Shown piece by piece: positions 9,309 through 18,700 of a stretch of DNA of 64,000 bases. The stretch is from Streptomyces qinzhouensis (GTDB lineage Bacteria > Actinomycetota > Actinomycetes > Streptomycetales > Streptomycetaceae). The notes beneath the pieces are model-generated. The model saw nothing but the letters and a program-made list of their open reading frames with translations, had not been told where the DNA came from and did no database searches. The number at the start of each line of letters is the position of its first letter. The first letter of the stretch is position 1. The position numbers were made by a program, and so were the translations under genes. The stretch lies in the NCBI RefSeq assembly GCF_007856155.1, contig NZ_CP042266.1, positions 2,294,001-2,358,000 of the forward strand, read 5' to 3'.

Positions 9309-9344
9309 TTGTCGCTGATAGCGTGCAGATGCATAAGATGTGCA
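9309..9344 (+). promoter_or_regulatory. sodF promoter with candidate Nur (nickel) box
   Basis: TTGTCG (9309-9314) and TAAGAT (9334-9339) are separated by 19 bp. Over the -10 lies TGCAT-AAGAT-GTGCA (9330-9344), which fits the Nur consensus tGCaa-N5-ttGCA described for S. coelicolor. Nickel-bound Nur represses the Fe-type sodF while the Ni-type sodN is induced. The overlap with the -10 hexamer suits repression. This is a motif match by eye only. Confidence 0.6.
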
Positions 9345-9373
9345 ATAAGCGTCACCCGGAGGGACCGGACACC

Positions 9374-10009
9374 ATGGCCATCTACACGCTTCCCGAACTT
9401 CCCTACGACTACGCCGCTCTCGCGCCGGTGATCAGCCCGGAAATCATCGAGCTGCACCACGACAAGCACCACGCCGCGTACGTCAAGGGCGCCAACGACA
9501 CCCTCGAGCAGCTCGCCGAGGCGCGGGACAAGGACGCGTGGGGGGCGATCAACGGCCTGGAGAAGAACCTCGCGTTCCATCTCTCCGGGCATATCCTCCA
9601 CAGCATCTACTGGCACAACATGACCGGCGACGGCGGCGGCGAGCCGCTGGACAAGGACGGTGTGGGCGAGCTGGCGGACGCCGTCGCCGAGTCCTTCGGG
9701 TCGTTCGAGAAGTTCAAGGCGCAGCTGACCAAGGCGTCGGCGACCACGCAGGGCTCCGGCTGGGGCGTGCTCGCCTATGAGCCGGTCAGCGGCCGGCTGA
9801 TCGTGGAGCAGGTCTACGACCACCAGGGCAACGTCGGCCAGGGCTCGGTGCCGATCCTGGTCTTCGACGCCTGGGAGCACGCCTTCTACCTTCAGTACAA
9901 GAACCAGAAGGTGGACTTCATCGAGGCGATGTGGCAGGTCGTCAACTGGCAGGACGTCGCCAAGCGCTACGAGCAGGCCAAGGAGCGCACCCCGCTGATC
10001 ACCCCGTGA
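9374..10009 (+). CDS. sodF: Superoxide dismutase, Fe/Mn family
   Basis: 211 residues, full length. The four metal ligands are identifiable: His28 (EIIELHH), His76 (HILHSIYW), Asp165 and His169 ([10 protein letters not shown]). It converts superoxide to peroxide and oxygen in the cytosol. Streptomyces normally carries a Ni-SOD and one or two Fe/Mn-type SODs; this is the latter. The sequence [11 protein letters not shown] sits at the region that discriminates metals, but the metal cannot be settled from sequence. The ATG at 9374 gives the standard N-terminus [16 protein letters not shown]. Regulation is probably through the upstream Nur-like box. Confidence 0.93.
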   Translation: MAIYTLPELPYDYAALAPVISPEIIELHHDKHHAAYVKGANDTLEQLAEARDKDAWGAINGLEKNLAFHLSGHILHSIYWHNMTGDGGGEPLDKDGVGELADAVAESFGSFEKFKAQLTKASATTQGSGWGVLAYEPVSGRLIVEQVYDHQGNVGQGSVPILVFDAWEHAFYLQYKNQKVDFIEAMWQVVNWQDVAKRYEQAKERTPLITP

Positions 10010-10013
10010 CCCG

Positions 10014-10043
10014 GCACGGCCGGGGTGCTCGCCCCGGCCGTGC
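10014..10043 (+). terminator. sodF terminator hairpin
   Basis: A perfect 12-bp GC stem (10014-10025 with 10032-10043) begins five bases after the sodF stop codon. Confidence 0.75.
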
Positions 10044-10100
10044 GCTGTCGTCCTGCTCGTGATCGTCTTCTCAACCTTCACGTGCGGGCGGTATGAAGAG

Positions 10101-10133
10101 GGACCCCCGCGAGGACGTGACTCGCGGGGGTCC
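10101..10133. terminator. Second hairpin between sodF and the convergent DsbA-like gene
   Basis: A perfect 13-bp stem (10101-10113 with 10121-10133) lies between the convergent genes. It can serve the leftward gene and back up the sodF terminator. Confidence 0.7.
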
Positions 10134-10173
10134 TTCCGTCTCCCGGTACGGAACCGGGAGCGCGGGCCCTCGC

Positions 10174-10815
10174 TCAGAGGTTGGAGAAGTCGGGGTCCGC
10201 CGTACGGGTGCGCTTGATTTCGAAGAAGCCGGGCACCGACGCCACCAGCAGGGTGCCGTCCCAGAGCCGGGCCGCCTCCTCCCCCTGCGGCGCGGGGGTC
10301 ACCACCGGGCCGAAGAAGGCGATCTGCTCGCCGTCGGCGCCGGGGACCGCGATGACCGGGGTGCCGACCTCCTGGCCGACCTTGTCGATGCCCTCCTGGT
10401 GGGAGGCGCGCAGTTCGGTGTCGTAGGTGTCCCGGTCGGCGTACTCGATCAGCCCGGCGGGCAGCCCCACCTCCGTCAGCGCGTCGGCGATCGCCTCCCG
10501 GGACGGGCCCTGTCCCTCGTTGTGGAAGCGGGTGCCCAGGGCGGTGTACAGCGGGCCGACGACCTCGTCGCCGTGCAGCTGCTGAGCCGCCACGGCCACC
10601 CGGACGGGCCCCCAGGCGTCCTTCAGCCCCTCGCGGTACTCCTCGGGCAGCTGGTCGAGCTTGTCCTCGTTCAGCACCGCCAGGCTCATCACATGCCAGC
10701 GGACCTCGACGTCGCGGACCTTCTCCACCTCCAGCATCCAGCGGGAGGTCATCCAGGCCCAGGGGCAGAGGGGGTCGAACCAGAAGTCCACCGGGGTTCT
10801 GCCGTTGTCAGACAT
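10174..10815 (-). CDS. DsbA/FrnE-like thioredoxin-fold protein (Rv2466c type)
   Basis: 213 residues starting MSDNGRTPVDFWFDPLCPWAW. The opening and length match the actinobacterial FrnE-like family that includes Mycobacterium Rv2466c, a mycothiol-dependent nitroreductase. That enzyme has a CPWC active site; here the motif is CPWA (Cys17, Ala20), so only one redox cysteine remains. Such proteins could still use a mixed disulfide with mycothiol. The protein is cytoplasmic (no signal peptide). The ATG at 10815 follows GGAGAGAC. It is divergent from the first pepN, the two starts being 136 bp apart. Confidence 0.85.
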   Translation of the reverse strand: MSDNGRTPVDFWFDPLCPWAWMTSRWMLEVEKVRDVEVRWHVMSLAVLNEDKLDQLPEEYREGLKDAWGPVRVAVAAQQLHGDEVVGPLYTALGTRFHNEGQGPSREAIADALTEVGLPAGLIEYADRDTYDTELRASHQEGIDKVGQEVGTPVIAVPGADGEQIAFFGPVVTPAPQGEEAARLWDGTLLVASVPGFFEIKRTRTADPDFSNL

Positions 10816-10951
10816 GTCTCTCCTCAGGAAACCGGCGCCGATCGTGCGTCCTTTCGAACAACCGGCGAGGTGACCGACCGATTCCCCTCGTCCGGCGTCC
10901 GGGTGCCCATGGGAGGATCGGGCCGTTGAGCCGAGAGACGAAGGAGTGCCC

Positions 10952-13549
10952 GTGCCGGGTGAGAATCTGTCCCGCGACGAGGCCCGTGAGCGGGCCGAAC
11001 TGCTGTCCGTCGACGGGTACGAGGTGGCCCTCGACGTCACGTCCGCGACCACGGCCGCGGGCGACGCCGCCGAGGGGCCGCTGACCTTCCGGTCCGTGAC
11101 CACGATCCGGTTCCGCTGCGCCCGGCCGGGCGCCGACAGTTTCGCGGATCTGATCGCGCCCTCCGTGACCGCCGTGAGCCTGAACGGGCGGGCCCTCGAC
11201 CCGGCCGGGGTCTTCGACGGCGCCCGGATCGCGCTCGACGGTCTGGCCGCGGAGAATGTGCTGGTCGTGGACGCGCAGTGTGCGTACAGCCGGACGGGCG
11301 AGGGGCTGCACCGGTTCATCGACCCGGAGGACGGGGAGGTGTACCTCTACACCCAGTACGAACCGGCCGACGCCCGCCGGGTGTTCGCCAACTTCGAGCA
11401 GCCCGACCTCAAGGCGCCGTTCCGGTTCGAGGTGACCGCGCCCGAGGGCTGGACGGTGTGGAGCAACGGCGCCGGGGAGCGGGACGCCGCGGACGGGGTG
11501 TGGCGGTTCGCCGAGACCCGGCCGATCTCCACGTACATCACCGCGGTCGTCGCCGGTCCGTACCACTACGAGACCGACCTCTACACCCGGACCCTGGACG
11601 ACGGGACCGTACTGGAGATCCCGCTGGGCGCGATGTGCCGCAAGGGGCTGGCCCGGCACTTCGACGCGGACGACGTCTTCCTCGTCACCAAGCAGGGGCT
11701 GGACTTCTTCCACGACCGCTTCGACTACCCGTACCCGTTCGGGAAGTACGACCAGGCGTTCGTGCCGGAGTACAACATCGGTGCCATGGAGAATCCGGGC
11801 TGTGTCACCTTCCGGGAGGAGTTCATCTTCCGGGGGAAGGTGACCCGGGCGGCGTACGAGCGCCGGGCCAATGTGATCCTGCACGAGATGGCCCATATGT
11901 GGTTCGGCGATCTGGTCACCATGGTGTGGTGGGACGATCTGTGGCTGAAGGAGTCATTCGCGGACTTCATGGGCTCGTACGCGATGGTCGGCGCGACCCG
12001 GTTCACCAACGGGTGGACCACCTTCGCGAACAACCGGAAGGCGTGGGCGTACCGTGCCGACCAGATGCCGTCGACGCATCCGGTCACCGCGGACATCCGC
12101 GATCTGGAGGACGCCAAGCTCAACTTCGACGGCATCACGTACGCCAAGGGCGCGAGCGTGCTGAAGCAGTTGGTCGCGTACGTGGGCGAGGACGCGTTCC
12201 TGGAGGGCGCGCGGCGCTACTTCAAGCGGCACGCGTACGGGAACACCCGGCTGGCGGATCTGCTGTCGGTGCTGGAGGAGGTGTCCGGGCGGGATATGAC
12301 CGCCTGGTCGCGGGCCTGGCTCCAGACGGCGGGGGTGAACTCGCTGACGCCCGTCGTCACCCATGACGCGGGGGGCAGGATCACCGAGCTGGCCGTCGTC
12401 CAAGACCCGGGCAACGGGACCCCGGGCGCGGCGGGCGTGCTCCGTCCGCACCGGATCGCCGTCGGGCTCTACCGGCACGAGGACGGGGAGCTGGTGCGGT
12501 ACGCGTCCGCCGAGGCGGACGTCACGGGCGCGCGGACCGTGGTGCCGCGGTTGGCGGGTGAGGAGCGGCCCGCGCTCGTCCTGGTCAACGACGAGGACCT
12601 GACGTACTGCAAGATCCGCTTCGACGAGGCGTCGCTGGAGACCCTCCGTTCGCATCTGGGCGATGTGAACGATCCGCTGGCGCGGGCGCTGTGCTGGTCC
12701 GCGCTGTGGAACCTGACCCGGGACGCGCTGATGCCGGCGCGTGACTTCGTCGATCTCGTGCTGCGGTTCGCGGGGCGCGAGACCGATATCGGCGTACTCC
12801 AGATGCTGCACGCCTGGGCCCGGATCGCGCTCGTCCACTACGCCGCGCCGGAGTGGCGCGCGGAGGGCGGGCGGCTGCTGGCCCAGGGCGCGCTGCGGGA
12901 GCTGCGGCTCGCCGAGCCCGGCGGTCAGCACCAGCTGACCTGGGCGCGGTTCTTCGCGACGGTCGCGGAGTCGGAATCGGATCTTCAGCTGCTGTCGGGG
13001 CTGCTCGACGGTACGGCGAAGATCGACGGTCTCGACGTCGACCAGGAGCTGCGGTGGGCCTTCCTGGAGCCGCTGGCGGCGCACGGGGTCGCCGACGCGA
13101 ACGTGCTCGACGCGGAGCTGGCGCGCGACGACACCGCGTCGGGGACCCGGCACCATGTCCGGTGTCTGGCGGCGCGGCCGTCGGCGGAGGTCAAGGACCG
13201 GGCGTGGGCGCGGGTCGTCGAGTCCGACGAACTGTCCAACGCGCTGGTGGAGGCGACGATCTCCGGATTCGCGCAGTCGGGGCAGCGGGAACTGCTGGCG
13301 CCGTACGCGCCGAGGTACTTCGAGGCCGTCGAGCGGGTGTGGAGCGAGCGGTCCATCCAGATCGGGATGAGCATCGTGTCGGGCCTGTTCCCCGCGTTCC
13401 AGGGGGAGTCGGCGAAGGTGGCCGCGGAGCGGTGGCTGGCGGAGCACGCGGACGCGGCGCCGGCGCTGCGGCGGCTGGTGCTGGAGGCGCACGACGACCT
13501 GTCCCGCGCGTTGCGCGCGCGGGCGCGGGACGCGTCCCGGCAGGCCTGA
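10952..13549 (+). CDS. pepN: Aminopeptidase N, first paralogue (M1 family)
   Basis: 865 residues. It has the M1 exopeptidase signature GAMEN (in NIGAMENPGCVTF) and the zinc site HEMAHMWFGDLVTM with His311, Glu312, His315 and Glu334. It removes N-terminal residues from peptides in the cytosol. The GTG at 10952 was chosen over the GTG at 10946: GAAGGAG (10940-10946) is five bases upstream of the former and overlaps the latter, and the resulting MPGENLSRDEARERAELL matches the second paralogue at 24095. The second zinc-ligand region reads VWWDDLWLKESFAD instead of EWWNDLWLNESFAT, so this is a divergent copy with possibly different specificity. Confidence 0.92.
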   Translation: MPGENLSRDEARERAELLSVDGYEVALDVTSATTAAGDAAEGPLTFRSVTTIRFRCARPGADSFADLIAPSVTAVSLNGRALDPAGVFDGARIALDGLAAENVLVVDAQCAYSRTGEGLHRFIDPEDGEVYLYTQYEPADARRVFANFEQPDLKAPFRFEVTAPEGWTVWSNGAGERDAADGVWRFAETRPISTYITAVVAGPYHYETDLYTRTLDDGTVLEIPLGAMCRKGLARHFDADDVFLVTKQGLDFFHDRFDYPYPFGKYDQAFVPEYNIGAMENPGCVTFREEFIFRGKVTRAAYERRANVILHEMAHMWFGDLVTMVWWDDLWLKESFADFMGSYAMVGATRFTNGWTTFANNRKAWAYRADQMPSTHPVTADIRDLEDAKLNFDGITYAKGASVLKQLVAYVGEDAFLEGARRYFKRHAYGNTRLADLLSVLEEVSGRDMTAWSRAWLQTAGVNSLTPVVTHDAGGRITELAVVQDPGNGTPGAAGVLRPHRIAVGLYRHEDGELVRYASAEADVTGARTVVPRLAGEERPALVLVNDEDLTYCKIRFDEASLETLRSHLGDVNDPLARALCWSALWNLTRDALMPARDFVDLVLRFAGRETDIGVLQMLHAWARIALVHYAAPEWRAEGGRLLAQGALRELRLAEPGGQHQLTWARFFATVAESESDLQLLSGLLDGTAKIDGLDVDQELRWAFLEPLAAHGVADANVLDAELARDDTASGTRHHVRCLAARPSAEVKDRAWARVVESDELSNALVEATISGFAQSGQRELLAPYAPRYFEAVERVWSERSIQIGMSIVSGLFPAFQGESAKVAAERWLAEHADAAPALRRLVLEAHDDLSRALRARARDASRQA

Positions 13550-13691
13550 GCCCGGGGGCCCTGCCGGGCCCGGGCCTGGGGGTTCGCGTCGCCGGGCCCG
13601 GCGCCCGGGGGCGGGCGTTGCTGTTGTGCCCACCGGCACACTGCCCCCGGACCAGGGGGCGGCCCCGGGGCGCCCGACGTCGGGACCCACC

Positions 13692-13733
13692 GTTGTGGGC
13701 ATACGTTCCGCAAGGCGGAACGGGTGGGCACAA
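13692..13733 (+). repeat. 42-bp palindromic element, copy 1
   Basis: The core CGTTCCGCAAGGCGGAACG is a perfect 8-bp stem with a three-base loop. It is flanked by GTTGTG at the left and CACAAC at the right, giving terminal inverted repeats around a partly mismatched middle. A half element (GTTGTGCCCACC) sits at 13623-13634. It looks like a dispersed, possibly mobilised, intergenic palindrome. Confidence 0.65.
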
Positions 13734-13838
13734 CCCACCGGCGCCCGAGCGGGACCGGGTCTCCGGCCCCAGGGGCCCGCGGCTGCGGCGCGCGGGGGCG
13801 CGGGGCCGGCGCACCGGAACGGTGACCGCGCTGCGGGC

Positions 13839-13880
13839 GTTGCGCCCACCCGTTCCGCCTGCGGAACGCCTGCCCACAAC
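13839..13880 (-). repeat. 42-bp palindromic element, copy 2 (inverted)
   Basis: Same length and architecture as the copy at 13692-13733 but in opposite orientation: GTTGCGCCCACC, CGTTCCGC, a CT loop, GCGGAACG and TGCCCACAAC. The last base pairs close a cruciform-capable hairpin. Confidence 0.65.
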
Positions 13881-13943
13881 GTGGAAGCGTGAGGCCCCGG
13901 GGCACGGGCGGCGGAACGAAAGCCCACAGCCACGCCGCGAAGC

Positions 13944-14226
13944 AACGGGGAAGCGCAAGGCCCCGCAGCGCCGCGCACCAACGACCCGCGGCACGAACGG
14001 CGGCAACGGGAAGCGTAAGGCCCCACCGCGCGGCGCACCAACGGCCCCCGCGCGGGCGGCCGCGGGGAGCGTGAAGCTCCGCGGCACGGGCGGCCGTGCG
14101 ACGCAACGGGGAAGCGCAAGGCCCCGCAGCGCCGCGCACCAACGACCCGCGGCACGACCAGCGGCAACGGGGAAGCGCAAGGCTCCGCAGCGCGGCATAC
14201 CAACGGCCCCGCGCGGGCGGCCGCGG
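13944..14226 (+). repeat. Nested tandem repeat: 61-bp subunits inside a 161-bp unit
   Basis: AACGGGGAAGCGCAAGGCCC starts at 13944 and again at 14105, and related copies start at 14005 and 14166. The spacing within each pair is 61 bp and the pairs are offset by 161 bp. Thus a block of two 61-bp subunits plus a shorter third piece has been duplicated once. The copies at 13944 and 14105 are almost identical over about 55 bp, so the duplication is recent. Confidence 0.75.
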
Positions 14227-14350
14227 GGAAGTGTGAGGCGGCCCGGGGGGGAGGGGCTGGTGGGGGGATTTTGGGGCGAGGGGGTGTCAGGTTGTCGACG
14301 GGGGTGTAACAGGGGTTATCCCGCACCGGCCCCCCGGGCATCCCCTCCGC

Positions 14351-15394
14351 ATGAATGCCGACGCCCCGCTCCCCCCGGCCCCGTCCTCCCTCCACCCCGT
14401 CGCCCCCGCCGACCCCGGCTCGGGCGATACGCACCACCAGGTTCAGTCCGCCGCCCAGTTGCGGGAGCGCGGCGTCGCGGGGGCGCGGCTCGCCGCCCGG
14501 TGCCGGCCGGGCGGACCGTGGCAGTCGCTGCTGCCGGGGGTCTATCTGCTGCGCCGGGGCGTGCCGACGGGCGAGGAGCGGCTGCGCGGGGTCCTGCTGT
14601 ACGCCGGGCGGCCCGTCGCCCCGCGGCAGCCCGCACCGGAGCCCGGCGGCCGGACCACGGCCGTGCTCACCGGGCTCGCCGCGCTCGCGCTGCACGGTTT
14701 CACCACGGCGCCCCCGCTGCGGGAGCTGGACCTGATCGACGTCCTGGTGCCGCGGACCCGCCGACTGCGCTCGACCGGCTTCGCCCGGATCGTCCGGGCG
14801 GGCTCGGTACCGGAGCCGGAGTTCGTCACGGGCCTGCCGGTGGCCCCGGTGGCGCGCGCCGTCGCGGACGCCGTCGCGGAGCTCGACGACCCCGGTGCCG
14901 TACGGCTCCTGGTGAGCGAGGCGGTCGGCGGCGGGCACTGCGATCCGGCCGCTCTGGTCGCCGAACTGGACCGGGCCCGGCTACTGCGCCGCCCGCCCGT
15001 CGCGGGGGCCGTGGACGCGCTGCTCTCCGAGGGCAGGGCCCGGGCCGAGGAGCGGCTCTACTCGCTGGTGTACTCGTACGCCCTGCCGGACCCCCTCTGG
15101 AACGTCGACCTGAGGCTGCCCGGTGGAACGCCGCTCGGCCGGGTCGACGCGTACTGGACCGAGCAGTGCGTGGCGGTCCTGCTGGACGTCCCGGCGGGCG
15201 ACGGAGCGGCGGACGGGACCTCCGGCGGCGCGGCCCGCCGTGAGCATCTGGAGCGGCTCGGGGTCACCGTCATCGCCATGACGCCGCGTGAGCTGCGGGA
15301 CGAGCCGGACCGGCGGGCGACCGCGGTCCGGACGGCCCTGCTGGCGGCGCTGGACCGCGACCCGCCGGCGTATGTGGTGGTCCTCCCCCACTGA
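14351..15394 (+). CDS. AbiEi-antitoxin-like N-terminal domain protein with endonuclease-like C-terminus
   Basis: 347 residues. The stretch QLRERGVAGARLAARCRPGGPWQSLLPGVYLLRRG resembles the N-terminal winged-helix of actinobacterial AbiEi-family antitoxin-domain proteins. TAVLTGLAALALHGF, the usual next block, follows. The C-terminal part (NVDLRLPGGTPLGRVDAYWTEQCVAVLLD ... VTVIAMTPRELRD) resembles the Vsr/DUF559-like fold often fused to it. The acidic and lysine residues of an active nuclease are not clearly conserved (DAYW in place of DxxW/E). No AbiEii toxin gene is adjacent, so toxin-antitoxin function is not supported. Function unknown. Confidence 0.6.
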   Translation: MNADAPLPPAPSSLHPVAPADPGSGDTHHQVQSAAQLRERGVAGARLAARCRPGGPWQSLLPGVYLLRRGVPTGEERLRGVLLYAGRPVAPRQPAPEPGGRTTAVLTGLAALALHGFTTAPPLRELDLIDVLVPRTRRLRSTGFARIVRAGSVPEPEFVTGLPVAPVARAVADAVAELDDPGAVRLLVSEAVGGGHCDPAALVAELDRARLLRRPPVAGAVDALLSEGRARAEERLYSLVYSYALPDPLWNVDLRLPGGTPLGRVDAYWTEQCVAVLLDVPAGDGAADGTSGGAARREHLERLGVTVIAMTPRELRDEPDRRATAVRTALLAALDRDPPAYVVVLPH

Positions 15395-15755
15395 CCGCGC
15401 GCCGATGCGCGTCGGACCGCACCCGGCCGGATACCGGTGGTTCGGAGACCGTACGGAGGCGGTGCGGACCGTTCGGATCCGGCCGGACGCACCATCCGTC
15501 CCGCCCGCCCCGCCCATAGGCGCACGGCGCGCACACCACGTACAACCATGCGCTAACTCCCCTTTTCCGCCCCCTTGTTCCCCTTGACGACACCACCGCC
15601 GGGGCGATTTTCTGCCATGGTCACATCACAATTCCGCGCGGGCACTCCCCAAACCCCGCCTCCGTACGAAAGGCTGAGCGGTCGTCCGGCACCGAATTCC
15701 GGACCACAGCACCACCTCAGGGAAACCGTTCCTTCCTTCACCAACAGGGATGCCG
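15395..15755 (+). other. Leader/promoter region of the subtilase gene
   Basis: 361 bp without a gene. TTGACG at 15584-15589 is a good -35 hexamer; the corresponding position 16-17 bp downstream is AT-rich (GATTTT at 15606-15611), making a weak promoter candidate about 140 bp upstream of the start. Nothing else recognisable was found. Confidence 0.4.
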
Positions 15756-18700
15756 ATGACCCCCGAACCCCAGAGCCCCATAACCGGAGGCTCCCCCACC
15801 CGGCGCAGACGGGTGGCCCGGATCGCCGCCGCCGCGTCGCTCGTGACCGCCCTGGTCGCCGCCGGTACCGCCCCCGCCCTCGCGACCGCGCCCGCCGACG
15901 ACCCCGGCACCGGCGCCAAGGCCGTACCGGCCGCCGACAAGAAGCTCGGCGCGGCCGACGCCGAGCTCCTCGCCGAGGCCGAGGCCAAGGGCGAGAAGCA
16001 GATCACCGTCATGGTCGCCACCGCCCCCGGTGCGACCGAGGCGGTCGCCGCCCAGCTCGGTTCCGTCGAAGGCGGCACCGTCGGCAAGACGTACGACGCC
16101 CTCGGCTACGTCCGGGCCACGCTCCCCACCGCGAAGGCGGAGAGCGCCCTCAAGACCGCCGCGAAGCTCCCCAGCGTCCACGGCATCGACCTCCGCCACG
16201 AGGTGAAGCTGGACGACCCGACGCCGGGCGCCGACACCGTCAAGGCGGCCTCCGGAGCGACCGGCAAGCAGGTCCGCAGCTACCCGGCGCCGGACGCGAA
16301 GACGCCCGCGAAGAACCCGTACAACCCGTCCTTCGAGACGGGCGCGGTCGACTTCGTGAAGAAGAACCCCACGTACGACGGCCGCGGGATCACCATCGGC
16401 ATCCTCGACTCCGGCGTCGACATCGCCCACCCCGCGCTCCAGAAGACCACCACGGGCGAACGCAAGATCGTCGACTGGGTGACCGCGACCGACCCCGTCA
16501 TCGACGGCGACGGCACCTGGCGCCAGATGCGACTGGAGGTCGCGGGACCGTCGTTCACGGTCAACAGCCGCGCCTACACCGCACCCGCCGGAAGCTACCG
16601 GTTCAATATCTTCGCCGAGGCGGTCACCCGGAACGGCGATATGGCCGGCGACCTCAACCGGGACGGCGACACCACCGACACCTGGGCGATGCTGTACGAC
16701 GCGGCCGCCGGGACCGTCCGGGTGGACCTCAACAACAACGCCGACTTCACCGACGACACGCCGATGAAGCAGTACAAGGACGGCTTCCAGATCGGCTACT
16801 TCGGTCAGGACGACCCGGCGACCCCGATCGCCGAACGGATCCCGTTCGTCATCGAGCTCCGTAAGGACGTCGTCTACAACCCGGCCACCGGTGCCAAGGC
16901 CGACTACGCGAGCATCGGCGTCATCGAGGGCTCCCACGGCTCCCATGTCGCCGGTATCACCGCCGCCAACGGTCTGTTCGGCGGGAAGATGAACGGTGCC
17001 GCCCCCGGCGCCAAGCTGGTCTCCTCCCGCGCCTGTTCCTGGAGCGGCGGCTGCACCAACATCGCGCTCACCGAGGGCCTCGCCGATCTGGTGATCAACC
17101 GGGGCGTGGACATCGTCAATATCTCCATCGGCGGTCTCCCGGCGCTCAACGACGGCAACAACGCCCGCTCGGAGCTGTACAACCGGCTCATCGACAGCTA
17201 CGGCGTCCAGCTGGTGATCTCCGCGGGCAACGACGGCCCCGGCACCAACACCCTGGGCGACCCGGGCGTCGCCGACAAGGCGATCTCCGTCGGCGCGGCC
17301 ATCTCCAAGGAGAGCTGGGCCGCCAACTACGGCTCCCTGGTGACGAAGAAGTACCAGATGATGCCGTTCTCGTCGCGCGGCCCCCGGGAGGACGGCGGCT
17401 TCACGCCGACCATCACCGGGCCCGGCTCGGCGATCCAGACCACTCAGACCTGGTCGCCCGGCGGACCGGTCCGTGAGGCGGGCTACCAGCTGCCGCCCGG
17501 CTACTCCATGATCCAGGGCACCTCGATGTCCTCGCCGCAGGTCGCGGGCGCGAGCGCGCTGCTGCTGTCGGCCGCGAAGCAGCGCGGTATCGACCTCACC
17601 CCGGCGAAGCTGCGGACCGCCCTGACCAGCACCGCGGACAAGATCCCCGGGGTCAAGGCGCATGAGCAGGGCGCCGGTCTGATCGACACCGTCGAGGCCT
17701 GGAAGTCGGTCAAGGACGGCGTCGCCGCCCATGAGTACACCGTCAAGGCGCCGGTCGACACCGCGATCGACTTCGCGCTGAAGACCCCCGGTTTCGGTAC
17801 CGGTCTGTACGACCGCGAGGGCGGCCTCAAGGCCGGCCAGTCGAAGACGTACGACATCACCGTGACCCGCACCACCGGCCCGGACCGTGCCGTCTGGCAC
17901 GAGCTGGACTGGCGCAACAACGACGGTACCTTCCGGCTGCTCGGCGGCGACCGGGTCCGGCTGCCGCTGAACCAGCCCGTCACCGTCACCGTGCAGGCCC
18001 GTCCCAAGTCCGACGGCGTCCACAGCGCCATCCTGGAGGCGGACGACCCGCGTACCGAGGGCGTCGACAAGCAGATCATGGCGACCGTCGTGGTCTCCAC
18101 TCCGCTGGCGGCCCCCTCGTACGCCTTCTCGGCGTCCGGCTCGGTCGAGCGCAACAGCCACCGCTCGTACTTCATCACCGTCCCGGAGGGCGCGAAGACC
18201 CTGGAGGTCGCGCTCGGCGGGCTGGCGAAGGACAGCCAGACGCGGTTCATCTCCATCCACCCGTACGGGGTGCAGATGGAGGACAGCGCCACGATCTACT
18301 GCTACCCGAACTACCCGAACCCGGCCAACACCTGCCGTCCCGACGTGCGCTCGTACGACGAGCCGGCGCCGGGCGTCTGGGAGATCGAGGTCGAGTCGCG
18401 GCGGACGTCGCCGCTGCTGAACAACCCGTACCAGCTGGATGTCACCCTGCTGGGCGCCGACTTCTCCCCGGCCGTGCAGACGCTGCCCGAGGTGAAGGTC
18501 GGCACTCCGGCGCCGGTCCAGTGGCAGGTCACCAACAAGATCGCGCCCATCGACGGGCGGCTCGCGGGCGGTTCCCTGGGCTCCGCCAAGGTGAGCCGGC
18601 CGACCATCGCCAAGGGTGAGCTCCAGCAGTCCACCGTGGTGATCGGCGAGGGCGTCGAGCGGCTCGACGTCGCCATCGGCAACACCTCCGACCGGAACGC

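Larger units (their letters stand above)
13550..14350. repeat. 800-bp gene-free repeat region
   Basis: This spacer between pepN and the AbiEi-like gene holds no supportable gene; open frames through it are low-complexity and present in all frames. The left half contains palindromic elements built on GTTGTG...CCCACC and CGTTCCGC. The right half contains nested tandem repeats. The last 100 bp (14220-14320) is a G-rich strand leading to the next start. Confidence 0.7.

Noticed and set aside
13944..14226. CRISPR array
   Set aside because: The repeated units are tandem with no unique spacers of constant length, and no cas gene is in the window.
11954..14938. Long minus-strand open frame across pepN and the repeat region
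   Set aside because: It is antisense to pepN and then reads through non-coding repeats; low complexity and no family similarity.
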